Shown here: positions 9,265 to 17,946 of the stretch, piece by piece
Layout of the letters: every line of letters starts with the position of its first letter
How positions within the stretch are numbered: the first letter of the stretch is position 1
Assembly (NCBI GenBank): GCA_015234425.1
Contig: JADGNE010000044.1
Location: 103,217-167,216 of the forward strand
Source: Devosia sp.
GTDB lineage: Bacteria; Pseudomonadota; Alphaproteobacteria; Rhizobiales; Devosiaceae
DNA: 64,000 bases
Reading direction: 5' to 3'
The notes under the pieces: generated by a model
Databases searched by the model: none
What the model was told of the DNA's origin: nothing
What the model saw: only the letters and a program-made list of their open reading frames with translations
Position numbers and translations under genes: made by a program

Positions 9265-10116
9265 ATGGGCGGCGCATCTATTAATTTCAGTCCCATCGGG
9301 CAAGGCAATCTCTCGGTTGCCGCTGAACTGCTGAGAGAAGGGTTCCCCAAGCATCAGGGCGAATTCTGGGAGCGTTCTCTCAAGTCGGTATTCGCGTATT
9401 CGGACGCCTGGGGCCTGGGGTCTCCCGGCCATGTCATGCACGTTGATGGCGAGCCCGTCGGCGTGTTGCTGACCATCGGAAGGCGGACAGCCGATGGCCC
9501 GAAGATCGTCAATCTTTCGAGCTGGTATGTGCGCCCGAAATTTCGCTGGCTGGCCCCGCGCATGCTGATGCGTGCCACGTCGGACCCCTCGACCACCTAT
9601 ACAGATCTCACCGCCTCCGAGGAGGCTGCCAAGCTCAACAAGCTGCTGGGTTTCCGGACGATCACCGAGACCGTGGCCTATCTCATCCTGCCGATGACAG
9701 CGTTCGCGACCCGGCCGGGTACGCGCGTCGTTCCGGTGTCGGCACGCTCCATGGCGCGGCTCGATCCCGCCGACAGGACGATGCTCGAATTTCACGCTCA
9801 GCTCGATTGCATCTGCGCCGTGCTTGAAGACGAAGCGGGATCGAGCCCGCTGATCTTCACGCGCACCTCGCGCCGCGGCGTGCCGTTTGCCCGGCTGATC
9901 TATGCACGGGACAGGGGCGTGGCCCAGGCGGCAAGGGGCGCGATTGCCCGCTTCCTGATGCTGCGGGGCCTGTTCCTGCTCTGTCTCTTCGTCAATCGCG
10001 GCGAACCCATTCCCAGCGGATGGTTCGGCGGCGGCTCGCCGGTGCAGGTGAAGGGCGAATGGAACGATGGCCGCATCGATGCGGCCTATTCAGAACTGGC
10101 ATTTTTGGGCCTCTAG
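9265..10116 (+). CDS. GNAT-like acyltransferase of the carrier-protein cluster
   Basis: Product of about 283 residues. The first 150 residues look like a GNAT fold: an AAELLREGFP helix, a strand ending VGVLLTIGRR, then SSWYVRPKFRWLAPRMLMR, where WYV.P..R resembles the strand and acyl-CoA/ACP-binding helix, and KLLGFRTITE near the end. The C-terminal 130 residues are not recognised. ATG at 9265 is preceded by AGGA; a TTG at 9202 would add 21 residues. It lies directly upstream of a carrier protein, a ligase and a PLP decarboxylase, so it may move the carrier-bound acyl group to an acceptor. This role is inferred. Confidence 0.65.
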   Translation: MGGASINFSPIGQGNLSVAAELLREGFPKHQGEFWERSLKSVFAYSDAWGLGSPGHVMHVDGEPVGVLLTIGRRTADGPKIVNLSSWYVRPKFRWLAPRMLMRATSDPSTTYTDLTASEEAAKLNKLLGFRTITETVAYLILPMTAFATRPGTRVVPVSARSMARLDPADRTMLEFHAQLDCICAVLEDEAGSSPLIFTRTSRRGVPFARLIYARDRGVAQAARGAIARFLMLRGLFLLCLFVNRGEPIPSGWFGGGSPVQVKGEWNDGRIDAAYSELAFLGL

Positions 10117-10135
10117 GGCCAATCGGGGGACTATT

Positions 10136-10399
10136 GTGAGTGCAGTGACCATGCTCGTCGAGGACGATATTGAATCAATTGTCTATGGCTACCTCCGCGA
10201 GCGCTTTCCGGCGCTTGCGGACTGCGATGCCGATACGCCGCTGATCGAGACGGGGGCGCTCGATTCCCTCGGCTTCCTTGAGCTGATGATGTTTCTCAGC
10301 GAGAAATTCGGCATCGAACTCACCGATGATGACTTTGACCCGAGCAATCTCGAAACGCCCGGCAGCATCATCGCCTTCATCCGGCGGAACACCCGTTGA
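10136..10399 (+). CDS. Acyl carrier protein (PCP/ACP-like)
   Basis: Acidic four-helix carrier of 87 residues. The phosphopantetheine attachment serine is Ser44 in TGALDSLGFLELMMFL, followed by EKFGIELTDDDFDP as in stand-alone ACPs. GTG at 10136 has GGGGGA five bases upstream; ATG at 10151 is a possible alternative. Its stop overlaps the start of the ligase gene (TTGA), so the two are translationally coupled. It is a dedicated carrier, not the fatty-acid AcpP, judging by context and divergence. Confidence 0.88.
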   Translation: MSAVTMLVEDDIESIVYGYLRERFPALADCDADTPLIETGALDSLGFLELMMFLSEKFGIELTDDDFDPSNLETPGSIIAFIRRNTR

Positions 10400-11928
10400 G
10401 CGCTTCGCCCTATCTCCTTCACCACCTGCTTGATGGTGCCGCCGGCAATGCCGCCGAAGCCATCGTGCATGGCGAGCGGCGACTGACCTATGCTGATCTG
10501 GTGGCGGCTGCCCGCAATTGCGCCGGTGAGCTTGTCGCGGCAGGGCTTGGGCGCGGTGATCGGGCGGTCATCTTCCTGCCGCGCGGGGTTGAGGAGTGCT
10601 GGGCGATCTTTGGCGTCAGCATGGCCCAGGGCGTCTTTGTTCCGATCAATGCCCTGCTCAAAGCGCCGCAGGTCCGCCATATCGTCGCCGATTGCGAAGC
10701 GACCGTCGTCATCTCCAGCAAAAGCCTCGCCGAGATCATCGAGCCGGCCCTCGACGGGCTGGAAAATGTTCACCTGATCTACGTTGAGGATATGGGGCAG
10801 GGCGCAGGCGAGCCGGCCCCCCGCGACGTCGCCATTGGCGAAGATCTTGCCGCCATTCTCTACACTTCCGGTTCCACAGGCCTGCCCAAGGGCGTGATGC
10901 TGTCGCATCGCAATCTGCTGGCCGGTACGCACATCGTGCGGACCTATCTCGGGATTACCGCGAGGGACCGCATTCTCTCCGTGCTGCCGTTCAGTTTCGA
11001 CTACGGGCTCAATCAGTTGCTGACCGCAGTCGAACAGAAGGCTGGTCTCGTCATCCTCACCTTCCGCTTCGGCGATGAGATCGTCCGAGTGCTCCGCGAC
11101 GAAGCCATCACCGCGCTCGCCGGCGTGCCCACGATCTGGGCCATCCTCACCAAGGGGTCGCCGCTCCTCCGCAAAACCGAATTGCCGCGTCTGCGCTACA
11201 TCACCAATTCAGGCGGCCGGGTGCCTGCCGAAACGGTGGCAAGCCTGCGCAGCCTCCTGGGCGAGACCCAGATCTATCTCATGTACGGGCTCACCGAGGC
11301 ATTTCGCTCGACTTTCCTGCCGCCCGAGGACATCGAAAAGCGCCCCACTTCCATTGGTCGCGCCATCCCCGAATGCGAAATCTTTGCCGTAACAGCCGAC
11401 GGCCGCCGCGCTCGTCCGGGCGAACCGGGTATTCTCGTTCATCGCGGCCCCACGGTCTCCCTCGGCTATTGGCGCCGGCCGGAGGAAACAGCACGCGTGC
11501 TGCGGCCTCATCCCTTCCTGCCCCCAGAACAGGGCGGTGAGATCGTGTGCTATTCCGGCGATATCGTCGTCGAGGACGATGAGGGCTTCTTCAGCTTCGT
11601 CGGTCGCGATGGGGCAATGATAAAATCGTCCGGCTACCGCATCAGCCCGACCGAAGTCGAGGAAGCCTTGATGGCGACCGGTCGCTTCCGCCAGGTGGCG
11701 GTGATCGGCCTGCCCGATGCATTGGCGGGCGAAAAGGTGCACGCGGTCGCGGTTCCATCAGGCGATGGGGTCGATACAGCCGAGGTGATGCGCGCCCTCT
11801 CTGAAAAGCTCGCGAGCTATATGCTGCCGCGCGCCGTCGAGCTCTGCGAAGCATTGCCGACGACCCCCAATGGCAAGGTGGACTACAAGGGCCTCGTGCG
11901 GGAGCGGAGCGAACATGTCGGCGTCTGA
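10396..11928 (+). CDS. AMP-forming acyl/aminoacyl ligase (ANL superfamily)
   Basis: Adenylating enzyme of 510 residues. It shows the P-loop YTSGSTGLPKGVM, LMYGLTEAFRS, the GYW motif, YSGDIV, FVGRDGAMIKSSGYRISPTEVE, and the catalytic Lys in PNGKVDYK near the C-terminus. It should activate a carboxylate with ATP and load it on the carrier protein encoded just upstream. The sequence resembles the ligases found beside carrier proteins and PLP decarboxylases in exosortase-A-type and butirosin-type loci. TTG at 10396 overlaps the carrier stop. It overlaps the decarboxylase by 14 nt. Confidence 0.88.
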   Translation: MSASPYLLHHLLDGAAGNAAEAIVHGERRLTYADLVAAARNCAGELVAAGLGRGDRAVIFLPRGVEECWAIFGVSMAQGVFVPINALLKAPQVRHIVADCEATVVISSKSLAEIIEPALDGLENVHLIYVEDMGQGAGEPAPRDVAIGEDLAAILYTSGSTGLPKGVMLSHRNLLAGTHIVRTYLGITARDRILSVLPFSFDYGLNQLLTAVEQKAGLVILTFRFGDEIVRVLRDEAITALAGVPTIWAILTKGSPLLRKTELPRLRYITNSGGRVPAETVASLRSLLGETQIYLMYGLTEAFRSTFLPPEDIEKRPTSIGRAIPECEIFAVTADGRRARPGEPGILVHRGPTVSLGYWRRPEETARVLRPHPFLPPEQGGEIVCYSGDIVVEDDEGFFSFVGRDGAMIKSSGYRISPTEVEEALMATGRFRQVAVIGLPDALAGEKVHAVAVPSGDGVDTAEVMRALSEKLASYMLPRAVELCEALPTTPNGKVDYKGLVRERSEHVGV

Positions 11929-13201
11929 CACGGCAAAGCCGGCGCATGGTCCCGATGTTGCCCGCTCGATCTTCGCAGTCGATGGCTCCGATCTCATGGT
12001 CGGCGGCGTAGCCGTTCGCTCAATCGTCGAGCATGTCGGCAGGCCGACCTTCCTCTATGACGGCGGGATCCTCCGCGCCAGCTACCGCGCCCTCGCAGAT
12101 GCTCTCGATGGCTTTGCCGAAATCCATTATTCAGTGAAGGCCAATCCGGCCAAGGCGATAATCGCGCTTTTCCTTTCCGAGGGCGCGGGCATCGAAATCG
12201 CCTCGATCGGGGAATATCGCGCGGCCATAGCAGCGGGCGCTGCGCCGGAGCGCATCCTTTTCGCCGGTCCGGGCAAGCGTCGGCGTGAGCTGGAAGAGGT
12301 CATCGCCGATGGCATCGGCGAAATCCATGTCGAGAGCCATGAAGAGATCGAGCGGATCGAAGCCATCGCCGCCGGCCTTTCACTGCGGGTGAAAATCTCG
12401 CTGCGCATCAATCCCATGGCCGAGGCGCAGGCCGGCGCTATGCGCATGGGTGGAAAACCCACGGCATTCGGGTTTTGCGAGGAAGACCTCGATCCCGTCT
12501 TCGCCCAACTCGCGCAGTGCCGACAGCTCGATTTCGTCGGCGTTCATATCTATGGCGGCACGCAGATCCTTGATGCGGAGGCGCTCCTCAACCAGTGGCG
12601 CCACGGCATCCGCATTGCCGGCGACATCGCCGCCCGACTTGGCCGCCCGCTCGAAACCATCGATCTCGGCGGCGGTCTCGGCATTCCCTATTATGCCGGT
12701 GAAACCCCGCTCGATCTGGCAGCCTTCAAAGCAGGTCTGCCGGAACTCTCGGCACTGCTTGCCGCCGATAGCAACCTCGCCGCTGCGCGCATTGTGGTGG
12801 AACCGGGACGGTTCCTCACCGGGCCGGGCGGCATCTATGTCGCTGAGGTCAATGCGGTGAAAGACGTGCGCGGCACACTCTTCGTCATCACCGATGGCGG
12901 AATGCACCATCATCTGGCCGCCTCGGGCAATCTGGGGCAGATCATCAAGCGCGATTATCCCATCGTCGCTCCGGCCCGCATGGATGAGGCCCCCTCAATG
13001 GCCGCCACCATCGTCGGCCCGCTCTGCACGCCGCTCGATACGCTGGCCCGATCCGCGCTCCTGCCCGCCCTCAAGGCCGGCGATCTCATCGCCGTCCTCC
13101 AGTCCGGTGCCTATGGTCCCTCCGCCAGTCCGGGGAACTTCCTCAGCCATGCCCCGGCCGCAGAAGTGCTGGTCGAGAACGGTGAGGTCATGATCCTCTA
13201 G
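11915..13201 (+). CDS. Group IV PLP decarboxylase (ornithine/DAP/arginine fold)
   Basis: Fold-type III decarboxylase of 428 residues. It has the PLP lysine Lys75 in HYSVKANP, an HIYGGTQ motif, the glycine loop DLGGGLGIPY, VEPGRFLTGPGG and the dimer-interface GPLCTPLD followed by SGAYGPSAS. The Cys-x-x-x-Asp form differs from CESGD of diaminopimelate decarboxylase and is shared with decarboxylases found next to carrier proteins. BtrK of butirosin synthesis, which decarboxylates glutamyl-ACP, is a known precedent. It may thus act on an aminoacyl carrier protein. ATG at 11915 is chosen because earlier starts lie deep in the ligase gene. Confidence 0.85.
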   Translation: MSASDTAKPAHGPDVARSIFAVDGSDLMVGGVAVRSIVEHVGRPTFLYDGGILRASYRALADALDGFAEIHYSVKANPAKAIIALFLSEGAGIEIASIGEYRAAIAAGAAPERILFAGPGKRRRELEEVIADGIGEIHVESHEEIERIEAIAAGLSLRVKISLRINPMAEAQAGAMRMGGKPTAFGFCEEDLDPVFAQLAQCRQLDFVGVHIYGGTQILDAEALLNQWRHGIRIAGDIAARLGRPLETIDLGGGLGIPYYAGETPLDLAAFKAGLPELSALLAADSNLAAARIVVEPGRFLTGPGGIYVAEVNAVKDVRGTLFVITDGGMHHHLAASGNLGQIIKRDYPIVAPARMDEAPSMAATIVGPLCTPLDTLARSALLPALKAGDLIAVLQSGAYGPSASPGNFLSHAPAAEVLVENGEVMIL

Positions 13202-13205
13202 CGGA

Positions 13206-13949
13206 TCAGCCCTGCCGGTCCTCGGGCACGCCCGAAAGGCCGAGGTCCACGAGGGCGATGTTGAGGAGCCGCGCCATCGAGGCAAATGCCCCCTCGCTGT
13301 CGCGCAGGCGAATGCGTTCGATGACCTCGCCGTGATTGGCAAGCGAGGCGCCGGGTTCGCGGGCGCGGGCAATGGTCAGGCGGAACGAATAGGCCAGCGC
13401 CGCCCCGATGGTGTTGGACAATTGCTGGAAGACGATATTGCCGCTGGCCCGCAAGAGGGCGGTGTGGAAGTCGATATCGGCCTTGTTGAACGCCTCGAAA
13501 TCCTGGCTGGCCTTATGTCGGCTCATGCGCGCAAAAGCATCCTCGAGCGGCGCGATGTCAGTGGCGGTAGCCCTGAGCGCGGCAAAACGAGCGGCGGCCG
13601 GTTCGATCACCTGCCGCGCCTCGATGAGGCTGAGCACCAGCTCGGCGCTCGGATGCAGTTCCATCGACCAGGCCAGCACGTCCGGATCGAGCAAATTCCA
13701 CTCTTCGCGGGCCCGCACCACCGTGCCGATGCGCGGCCGCGTCGTCACCATGCCCTTGCTGTCGAGCACCTTCACCGCCTCGCGCACCGCGCTGCGGCTG
13801 ACGCTGAACGTCTCGCACAGTTCCGGTTCGGACGGGAGCACGCTGCCGGGCGGAAACTCATTGTCCAGAATGCGCTGGGCCAGCGTCTTGACCACGTGGC
13901 GATGCACGCGCGGCTTGAGGAGTGGCTTGGTCGTAGCGGCCAAAGTCAC
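13206..13949 (-). CDS. GntR-family regulator, FadR/FCD subfamily
   Basis: Transcription factor of 247 residues. An N-terminal winged helix-turn-helix (LPSEPELCETFSVSRSAVREAVKVL, residues about 38-62) is followed by a helical FCD ligand domain with the metal-binding pattern of Asp and His residues (ADIDFHTALL, NHGEVIERI). GTG at 13949 has AGGAAAGGA upstream. It is the last gene position of a minus-strand block with the SDR and the galactonate-dehydratase-like gene, a common arrangement for DgoR-type regulators of sugar-acid pathways. Its likely operators are AATCAGATGATT at 15956 and a related site at 16104. Confidence 0.88.
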   Translation of the reverse strand: MTLAATTKPLLKPRVHRHVVKTLAQRILDNEFPPGSVLPSEPELCETFSVSRSAVREAVKVLDSKGMVTTRPRIGTVVRAREEWNLLDPDVLAWSMELHPSAELVLSLIEARQVIEPAAARFAALRATATDIAPLEDAFARMSRHKASQDFEAFNKADIDFHTALLRASGNIVFQQLSNTIGAALAYSFRLTIARAREPGASLANHGEVIERIRLRDSEGAFASMARLLNIALVDLGLSGVPEDRQG

Positions 13950-14004
13950 GGCACGCGATCCTTTCCTGGGGCGCTAGGGCGTTGGCGGTCGCGCCGGGAC
14001 CGCC

Positions 14005-14766
14005 CTAGTCATGATAGAGCACCGAACGCCCACCATCGATGGCGATCGATGTCGCATTGATGAACGGCGCCTCGTCGCTGGCGAGAAACACTGCCGTCAT
14101 CGCCACTTCCTCGGGACTGCCGATCCGCTTGGGCGGGTGAAGGTCATAGGTGCGCTGCCGCTCGGCCGCCGGATCGACAAAGCCTTTCCAGTATTCTATG
14201 GCAAGCTCGGTCTCGATATAGCCTGGCGCAATCGCGTTCACGCGGATGCCCTGCGCCGCATATTCGATCCCCAGCGACCGCGTCAGCCCCAGCAGCCCAT
14301 GCTTGGCGACGGGATAGGGGAAGGTGCCGGGGATGATGGTCGATGAATGCGAGGAGGCGATATTGACGATGCTGCCCGCCTGCTGGTCGATCATCGTGGG
14401 CAATGCCGCCCGGCACATGCGCCAGACGCCTTCGAGATCCACCGCCATGCAGCGCGCCCATTCAGCGTCGGTGGTCTCCAGCGGCTCGTGAAAGACATTG
14501 ATGCCGGCATTGTTGACGAGAATGTCGATGCCGCCATTTCGGGCAAGGACTTCGGCGATGGCCGCGTCGACAGAGGACTGGTCAGTGACGTCGGTGGGAA
14601 TGAAAAAGGCATTGTCGCCCAGCCGTGCCGCGGTGGCCGCGCCGGTTTCCTCGTCGCGCTCGGCGATGATCACCTGCGCGCCCTCGCGCACAAACGCCTC
14701 TGCTATCGCCGCCCCAATTCCGCGTCCCGCTCCGGTGACGACAGCGATTTTCCCCCCAAGGCGCAT
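14005..14766 (-). CDS. SDR-family NAD(P)-dependent dehydrogenase
   Basis: Classical short-chain dehydrogenase of 253 residues. It has TGAGRGIG (11-18), NNAG (85-88), the catalytic Ser139 region, Tyr151 and Lys155 (YPVAK), and a C-terminal DGG. Position between a FadR-type regulator and a galactonate-dehydratase-like enzyme suggests it oxidises a sugar, as in the non-phosphorylated galactose/fucose/arabinose routes where a sugar dehydrogenase precedes the aldonate dehydratase. It starts 4 nt after the dehydratase stop on the same strand. Exact substrate unknown. Confidence 0.88.
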   Translation of the reverse strand: MRLGGKIAVVTGAGRGIGAAIAEAFVREGAQVIIAERDEETGAATAARLGDNAFFIPTDVTDQSSVDAAIAEVLARNGGIDILVNNAGINVFHEPLETTDAEWARCMAVDLEGVWRMCRAALPTMIDQQAGSIVNIASSHSSTIIPGTFPYPVAKHGLLGLTRSLGIEYAAQGIRVNAIAPGYIETELAIEYWKGFVDPAAERQRTYDLHPPKRIGSPEEVAMTAVFLASDEAPFINATSIAIDGGRSVLYHD

Positions 14767-14770
14767 CGAT

Positions 14771-15943
14771 TTACCAATCCACGATTGTCCCGTCTGGCAT
14801 GACGGCGTTCTGCGTATGCATCACTTCCTGGGCAAAGGGATGCTTGGCGCACTCCGCCTCGTCAACCACAATTCCCAATCCCGGTGCCTCGGGCACTTGC
14901 CAGAAGCCGTCAACCCGGCGGATCGGTCCCTGCACCACTTCAAAATACCAGGGCACGGCCCCCACCATCTCCTCCTGGATGACATGATTGGGTGTCGAAA
15001 CAGCAAAATGCAGCGCCGCCACACCGGCGATGGGCCCGAGCGGGTTGTGCGGGGCAACACCAATGCCCAGTGCCTCGGCGCGGGCGGCGATCTTCTTGGC
15101 CTCCATCAGCCCGCCGCAATGGCAGATGTCGGGCTGGACGATGTCGATGGCGCCAGTGGCAAAGAGCGCGTCGAACTCACTCCTGTCGATCAGCCGTTCG
15201 CCTGTCGCCAGGGGCACCTTGGTCTGGCGCCCTAGCTTGGCCAGGCTCTGGAAGTCGCCGGGCTGAACAGGCTCCTCAACAAACATCGGCCGCGCCGGTG
15301 CCAGCGCCTCGATATAGGCGAGCGCTGCGCCGGCTGACGCCGGGCGACCGTGGAAATCAACCATGATCTCGATCTCGTCGCCCACGGCGGCGCGCATCGC
15401 CTCCATCATGCGAGCAACCTTGTCGATCTGGGGCAGGGGGGCGTGATAGTGCGTATAGGGCACGAAGACGGCCTTGAACGCCTTGTAGCCGCTCTCGACC
15501 ACCGCGCGCGCGCGCTCGACCAGCGGATCGATTTCGTCCGTCTCATAGACCGCCCGCATGTCGCCCATGCCGAGATGGGTATAGACCGCCACCTTGTCGC
15601 GCACCTTGCCGCCCAGCAGCCGCCAGACCGGCACGCCGAAATGCTTGCCCATGATGTCCCAGAGCGCCACTTCGATGCCGGACACCGCGCTCATGCCAAT
15701 CGCGCCGAGCCGCCAGAAGCTCTGCTTGGTCATGGCCCTATAGGCCTGCTCGATGTCGCGGGGGTCGCGCCCGATCAGCAGGGGCGCCAGGTCATCAATG
15801 GCCCCGACGACAGCGCGCGTTTTCCATTCGAGCGTCGCCTCGCCCCAGCCGAACAGGCCGGGTTCGTCGGTCTCAACCTTGACGAACACCCAATTGCGCA
15901 TTTCCGCATTGACCACACGGGTCGAAATCGCTGTGATCTTCAC
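14771..15943 (-). CDS. Enolase-superfamily sugar-acid dehydratase (D-galactonate-dehydratase-like)
   Basis: Mandelate-racemase-type enzyme of 390 residues. Metal and catalytic residues are visible: Asp and His in VDFHGR, Glu in FVEEPVQ, Glu in TGERLID, and the C-terminal His in APHNPLGP. The Asp-x-His pair of DFHGR occurs in galactonate and mannonate dehydratases. The reaction would be loss of water from an aldonate to a 2-keto-3-deoxy acid. The start is GTG at 15943. It is the first gene of the minus-strand operon, and its promoter faces that of the ABC sugar importer. Confidence 0.85.
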   Translation of the reverse strand: MKITAISTRVVNAEMRNWVFVKVETDEPGLFGWGEATLEWKTRAVVGAIDDLAPLLIGRDPRDIEQAYRAMTKQSFWRLGAIGMSAVSGIEVALWDIMGKHFGVPVWRLLGGKVRDKVAVYTHLGMGDMRAVYETDEIDPLVERARAVVESGYKAFKAVFVPYTHYHAPLPQIDKVARMMEAMRAAVGDEIEIMVDFHGRPASAGAALAYIEALAPARPMFVEEPVQPGDFQSLAKLGRQTKVPLATGERLIDRSEFDALFATGAIDIVQPDICHCGGLMEAKKIAARAEALGIGVAPHNPLGPIAGVAALHFAVSTPNHVIQEEMVGAVPWYFEVVQGPIRRVDGFWQVPEAPGLGIVVDEAECAKHPFAQEVMHTQNAVMPDGTIVDW

Positions 15944-15955
15944 ACGGCACCTATA

Positions 15956-15967
15956 AATCAGATGATT
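15956..15967. promoter_or_regulatory. Operator, AATCAGATGATT palindrome
   Basis: AATCA-GA-TGATT is a perfect short inverted repeat 12 nt upstream of the dehydratase gene. A close relative, ATCAGATTATTT, lies at 16104-16115 over the -10 region of the opposite promoter. The pair fits control of both divergent operons by the FadR-type regulator at 13206. Confidence 0.55.
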
Positions 15968-16085
15968 AGATGCTAGGTGACGGTTTTAATGGGGTCAAGG
16001 GGTGGCTGCGCTGGCCTTTTATTCCTTCGCCATGCGTTGTAGGACGCGTGTCTCTTGGCGTTCGTGCCCCTTCGGCCACCGCCTC

Positions 16086-16116
16086 TTGACATGCGGGTCA
16101 AACATCAGATTATTTA
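16086..16116 (+). promoter_or_regulatory. Sigma-70-type promoter of the ABC sugar operon
   Basis: TTGACA at 16086-16091 is a consensus -35 box. A TATTTA hexamer at 16111-16116 lies 19 nt downstream (or TTATTT at 18 nt). The ATCAGATTATTT operator-like site overlaps the -10 box, which fits repression. The first gene starts at 16140. Confidence 0.55.
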
Positions 16117-16139
16117 AAGCCAGAAACCGGAGGATTGGC

Positions 16140-17057
16140 ATGGCATCGGGCCACGCTGGCAAAACTCTGCACCGCATGCGCCGCGACAACGCCTTCTATC
16201 TGGCGGTCGCGCCCTTCCTCGTTGTCTTCCTGGTGTTCTCGGTCTTCCCGGTGATCTTCTCGCTCTATCTCGGCTTCAATCGCTGGGATGGGTTTTCCGA
16301 CCCGCAATGGGTCGGGTTCGAGAACTATGCCCGCGCCCTGCGCGATCCCGTGTTCCAGAAGGCCATCGGCAACACAATTTTCATGTGGTTCTGGTCCACG
16401 GTGCTGACCGTGCTGCTGGCGCTGGTCATCGCCGTCCTCGTCAACGACTACGTTGCCTTCGGCAAAAGCTATTTCCGCATGGTGTTCCTCTTGCCGCTGC
16501 TGGTGGCGCCGGCCATCGCGGCCATCGTGCTGCGCATGTTCTTTTCGGCCAATGGCGGCATCGTCAATCTGCTCTCCGGCGCCATGAGCGGCACGCCGAG
16601 CTATTTCGACTGGCTGGGTTCGGAAGCCTGGATCAAGCCGCTGGTGGTCCTCCTTGTGATCTGGCGCTGGACCGGCTGGTACATCATCATCTTCATGGCC
16701 GCTCTGCAGTCCATTCCGCGCGATATCTATGAGGCCGCGCGCATGGATGGCGTCGGGCGCTGGGCCATCTTCTCCCGCATCACCCTGCCGCTGCTGCTCC
16801 CCGCCATCGCCTTTGCCACCATCACGGCGACCTTGGGTGGCCTCCAGATGTTCGACGAGCCTTATGTCCTCACCCAGGGCATGGGCGGCACCAATAACTC
16901 GGCGACGACGCTGGGCATGTACCTCTTCGCCACCGCCTTCACCCGCCTCAATTTCGGGCTGGGATCGGCCGTCTCCTGGTACATCTTTGCCGCCGTCGTC
17001 ATCCTCACCCTTGTCTATCAGGCCGGGCTCAAGCGCCTGCGCGGGGCGAGCGCATGA
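16140..17057 (+). CDS. ABC sugar transporter permease, MalF/UgpA type
   Basis: Inner-membrane permease of 305 residues with about six hydrophobic helices, the first at residues 20-42. The cytoplasmic EAA loop reads YEAARMDGVGRWAIFSRITLP. ATG at 16140 has GGAGGA-like sequence (CCGGAGGATT) upstream; the open frame extends back to 16002 through the promoter, so the longer start is rejected. It overlaps the second permease by 4 nt. With the binding protein and MalK-type ATPase of this operon it forms a CUT1 sugar importer. Confidence 0.92.
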   Translation: MASGHAGKTLHRMRRDNAFYLAVAPFLVVFLVFSVFPVIFSLYLGFNRWDGFSDPQWVGFENYARALRDPVFQKAIGNTIFMWFWSTVLTVLLALVIAVLVNDYVAFGKSYFRMVFLLPLLVAPAIAAIVLRMFFSANGGIVNLLSGAMSGTPSYFDWLGSEAWIKPLVVLLVIWRWTGWYIIIFMAALQSIPRDIYEAARMDGVGRWAIFSRITLPLLLPAIAFATITATLGGLQMFDEPYVLTQGMGGTNNSATTLGMYLFATAFTRLNFGLGSAVSWYIFAAVVILTLVYQAGLKRLRGASA

Positions 17058-17896
17058 TGCAGATGCTCCGCAATCGCGAAAAGCGCTTCAAACTTGTCAT
17101 CACCCTGGTGCTGCTGGCGCTCAGCATCTTCTTCATCCTGCCGCTCTACTGGACGGCCGTTTTCGCCACGCGCACCCTCAACGAGGTGTTCCAGTTCCCG
17201 CCGCCCCTGTGGTTCGGCGACAATATCGTCCAGAACTACAGGAACATCGAAGCGGTGTTCCCGCCCTTCCGGCCGATCCTCAATTCCCTCATCGTGGCGG
17301 TGCCAAAAACCATCGGCCTTGTGCTGGTCAGTGCGCTCGCCGGTTATGGCCTTGCCCGCTACACCCGCGCGCCCGGCCACAAGATGATCCTCGTCGTCAC
17401 CTTCGCGACGCTGTTCTTTCCGCCGTCGCTGGCGCTGATCCCGTTCTTCCTGCAGATGAATGCCCTCGGCTGGCTCAACACCTATTGGCCCCTCATCATC
17501 CCTGCGCTGGCCTCGGGCTTCGGCGTCGTCTGGATGTACACCTATATCGGCTCCACCGTTCCCAAGGAGCTCTACGAAGCCTCCGAGATGGACGGCGCCA
17601 AGGGGCTCTCCACCTTCTTCTTCGTGGTCCTGCCGATCATCCGGCCCGGGCTTGCAGCGCTGTCGGTGTGGACGCTGATCAGCACCTGGAACGATTTTCA
17701 GATCCCGCTCGTGGTGCTCAGCGACGGCAGCAAATTTACCGTGCCGCTGGCGCTCACCACGCTCTCGACCACTCATTATTCCGACATGCCGGCGGTGATG
17801 CTCGCGACGCTCATGGGCCTTGTGCCGGTCTTCATTCTGTTCGGCTTGCTGAGCCGCCAATTCATCGCCGGGCTGACCGCCGGGTCGGTCAAATAA
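17054..17896 (+). CDS. ABC sugar transporter permease, MalG/UgpE type
   Basis: Second permease, 280 residues, six predicted helices and the EAA loop YEASEMDGAKGLSTFFFVVLP. The N-terminal helix starts after the basic stretch RNREKRFK. ATG at 17054 overlaps the MalF-type stop (ATGA). A 50-nt gap with GGGAGGA precedes the binding-protein gene, which here comes third in the operon rather than first. Confidence 0.92.
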   Translation: MMQMLRNREKRFKLVITLVLLALSIFFILPLYWTAVFATRTLNEVFQFPPPLWFGDNIVQNYRNIEAVFPPFRPILNSLIVAVPKTIGLVLVSALAGYGLARYTRAPGHKMILVVTFATLFFPPSLALIPFFLQMNALGWLNTYWPLIIPALASGFGVVWMYTYIGSTVPKELYEASEMDGAKGLSTFFFVVLPIIRPGLAALSVWTLISTWNDFQIPLVVLSDGSKFTVPLALTTLSTTHYSDMPAVMLATLMGLVPVFILFGLLSRQFIAGLTAGSVK

Positions 17897-17946
17897 ACCA
17901 ATTGCCGCGGGGAGCGGCAGGACACTGCAAAGGGAGGATTTGCACC

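Noticed and set aside
16729-17946. 400-residue N-terminal extension of the sugar-binding protein
   Set aside because: The signal peptide and ribosome site place the start at 17947; the upstream part is read out of frame through the permease genes.
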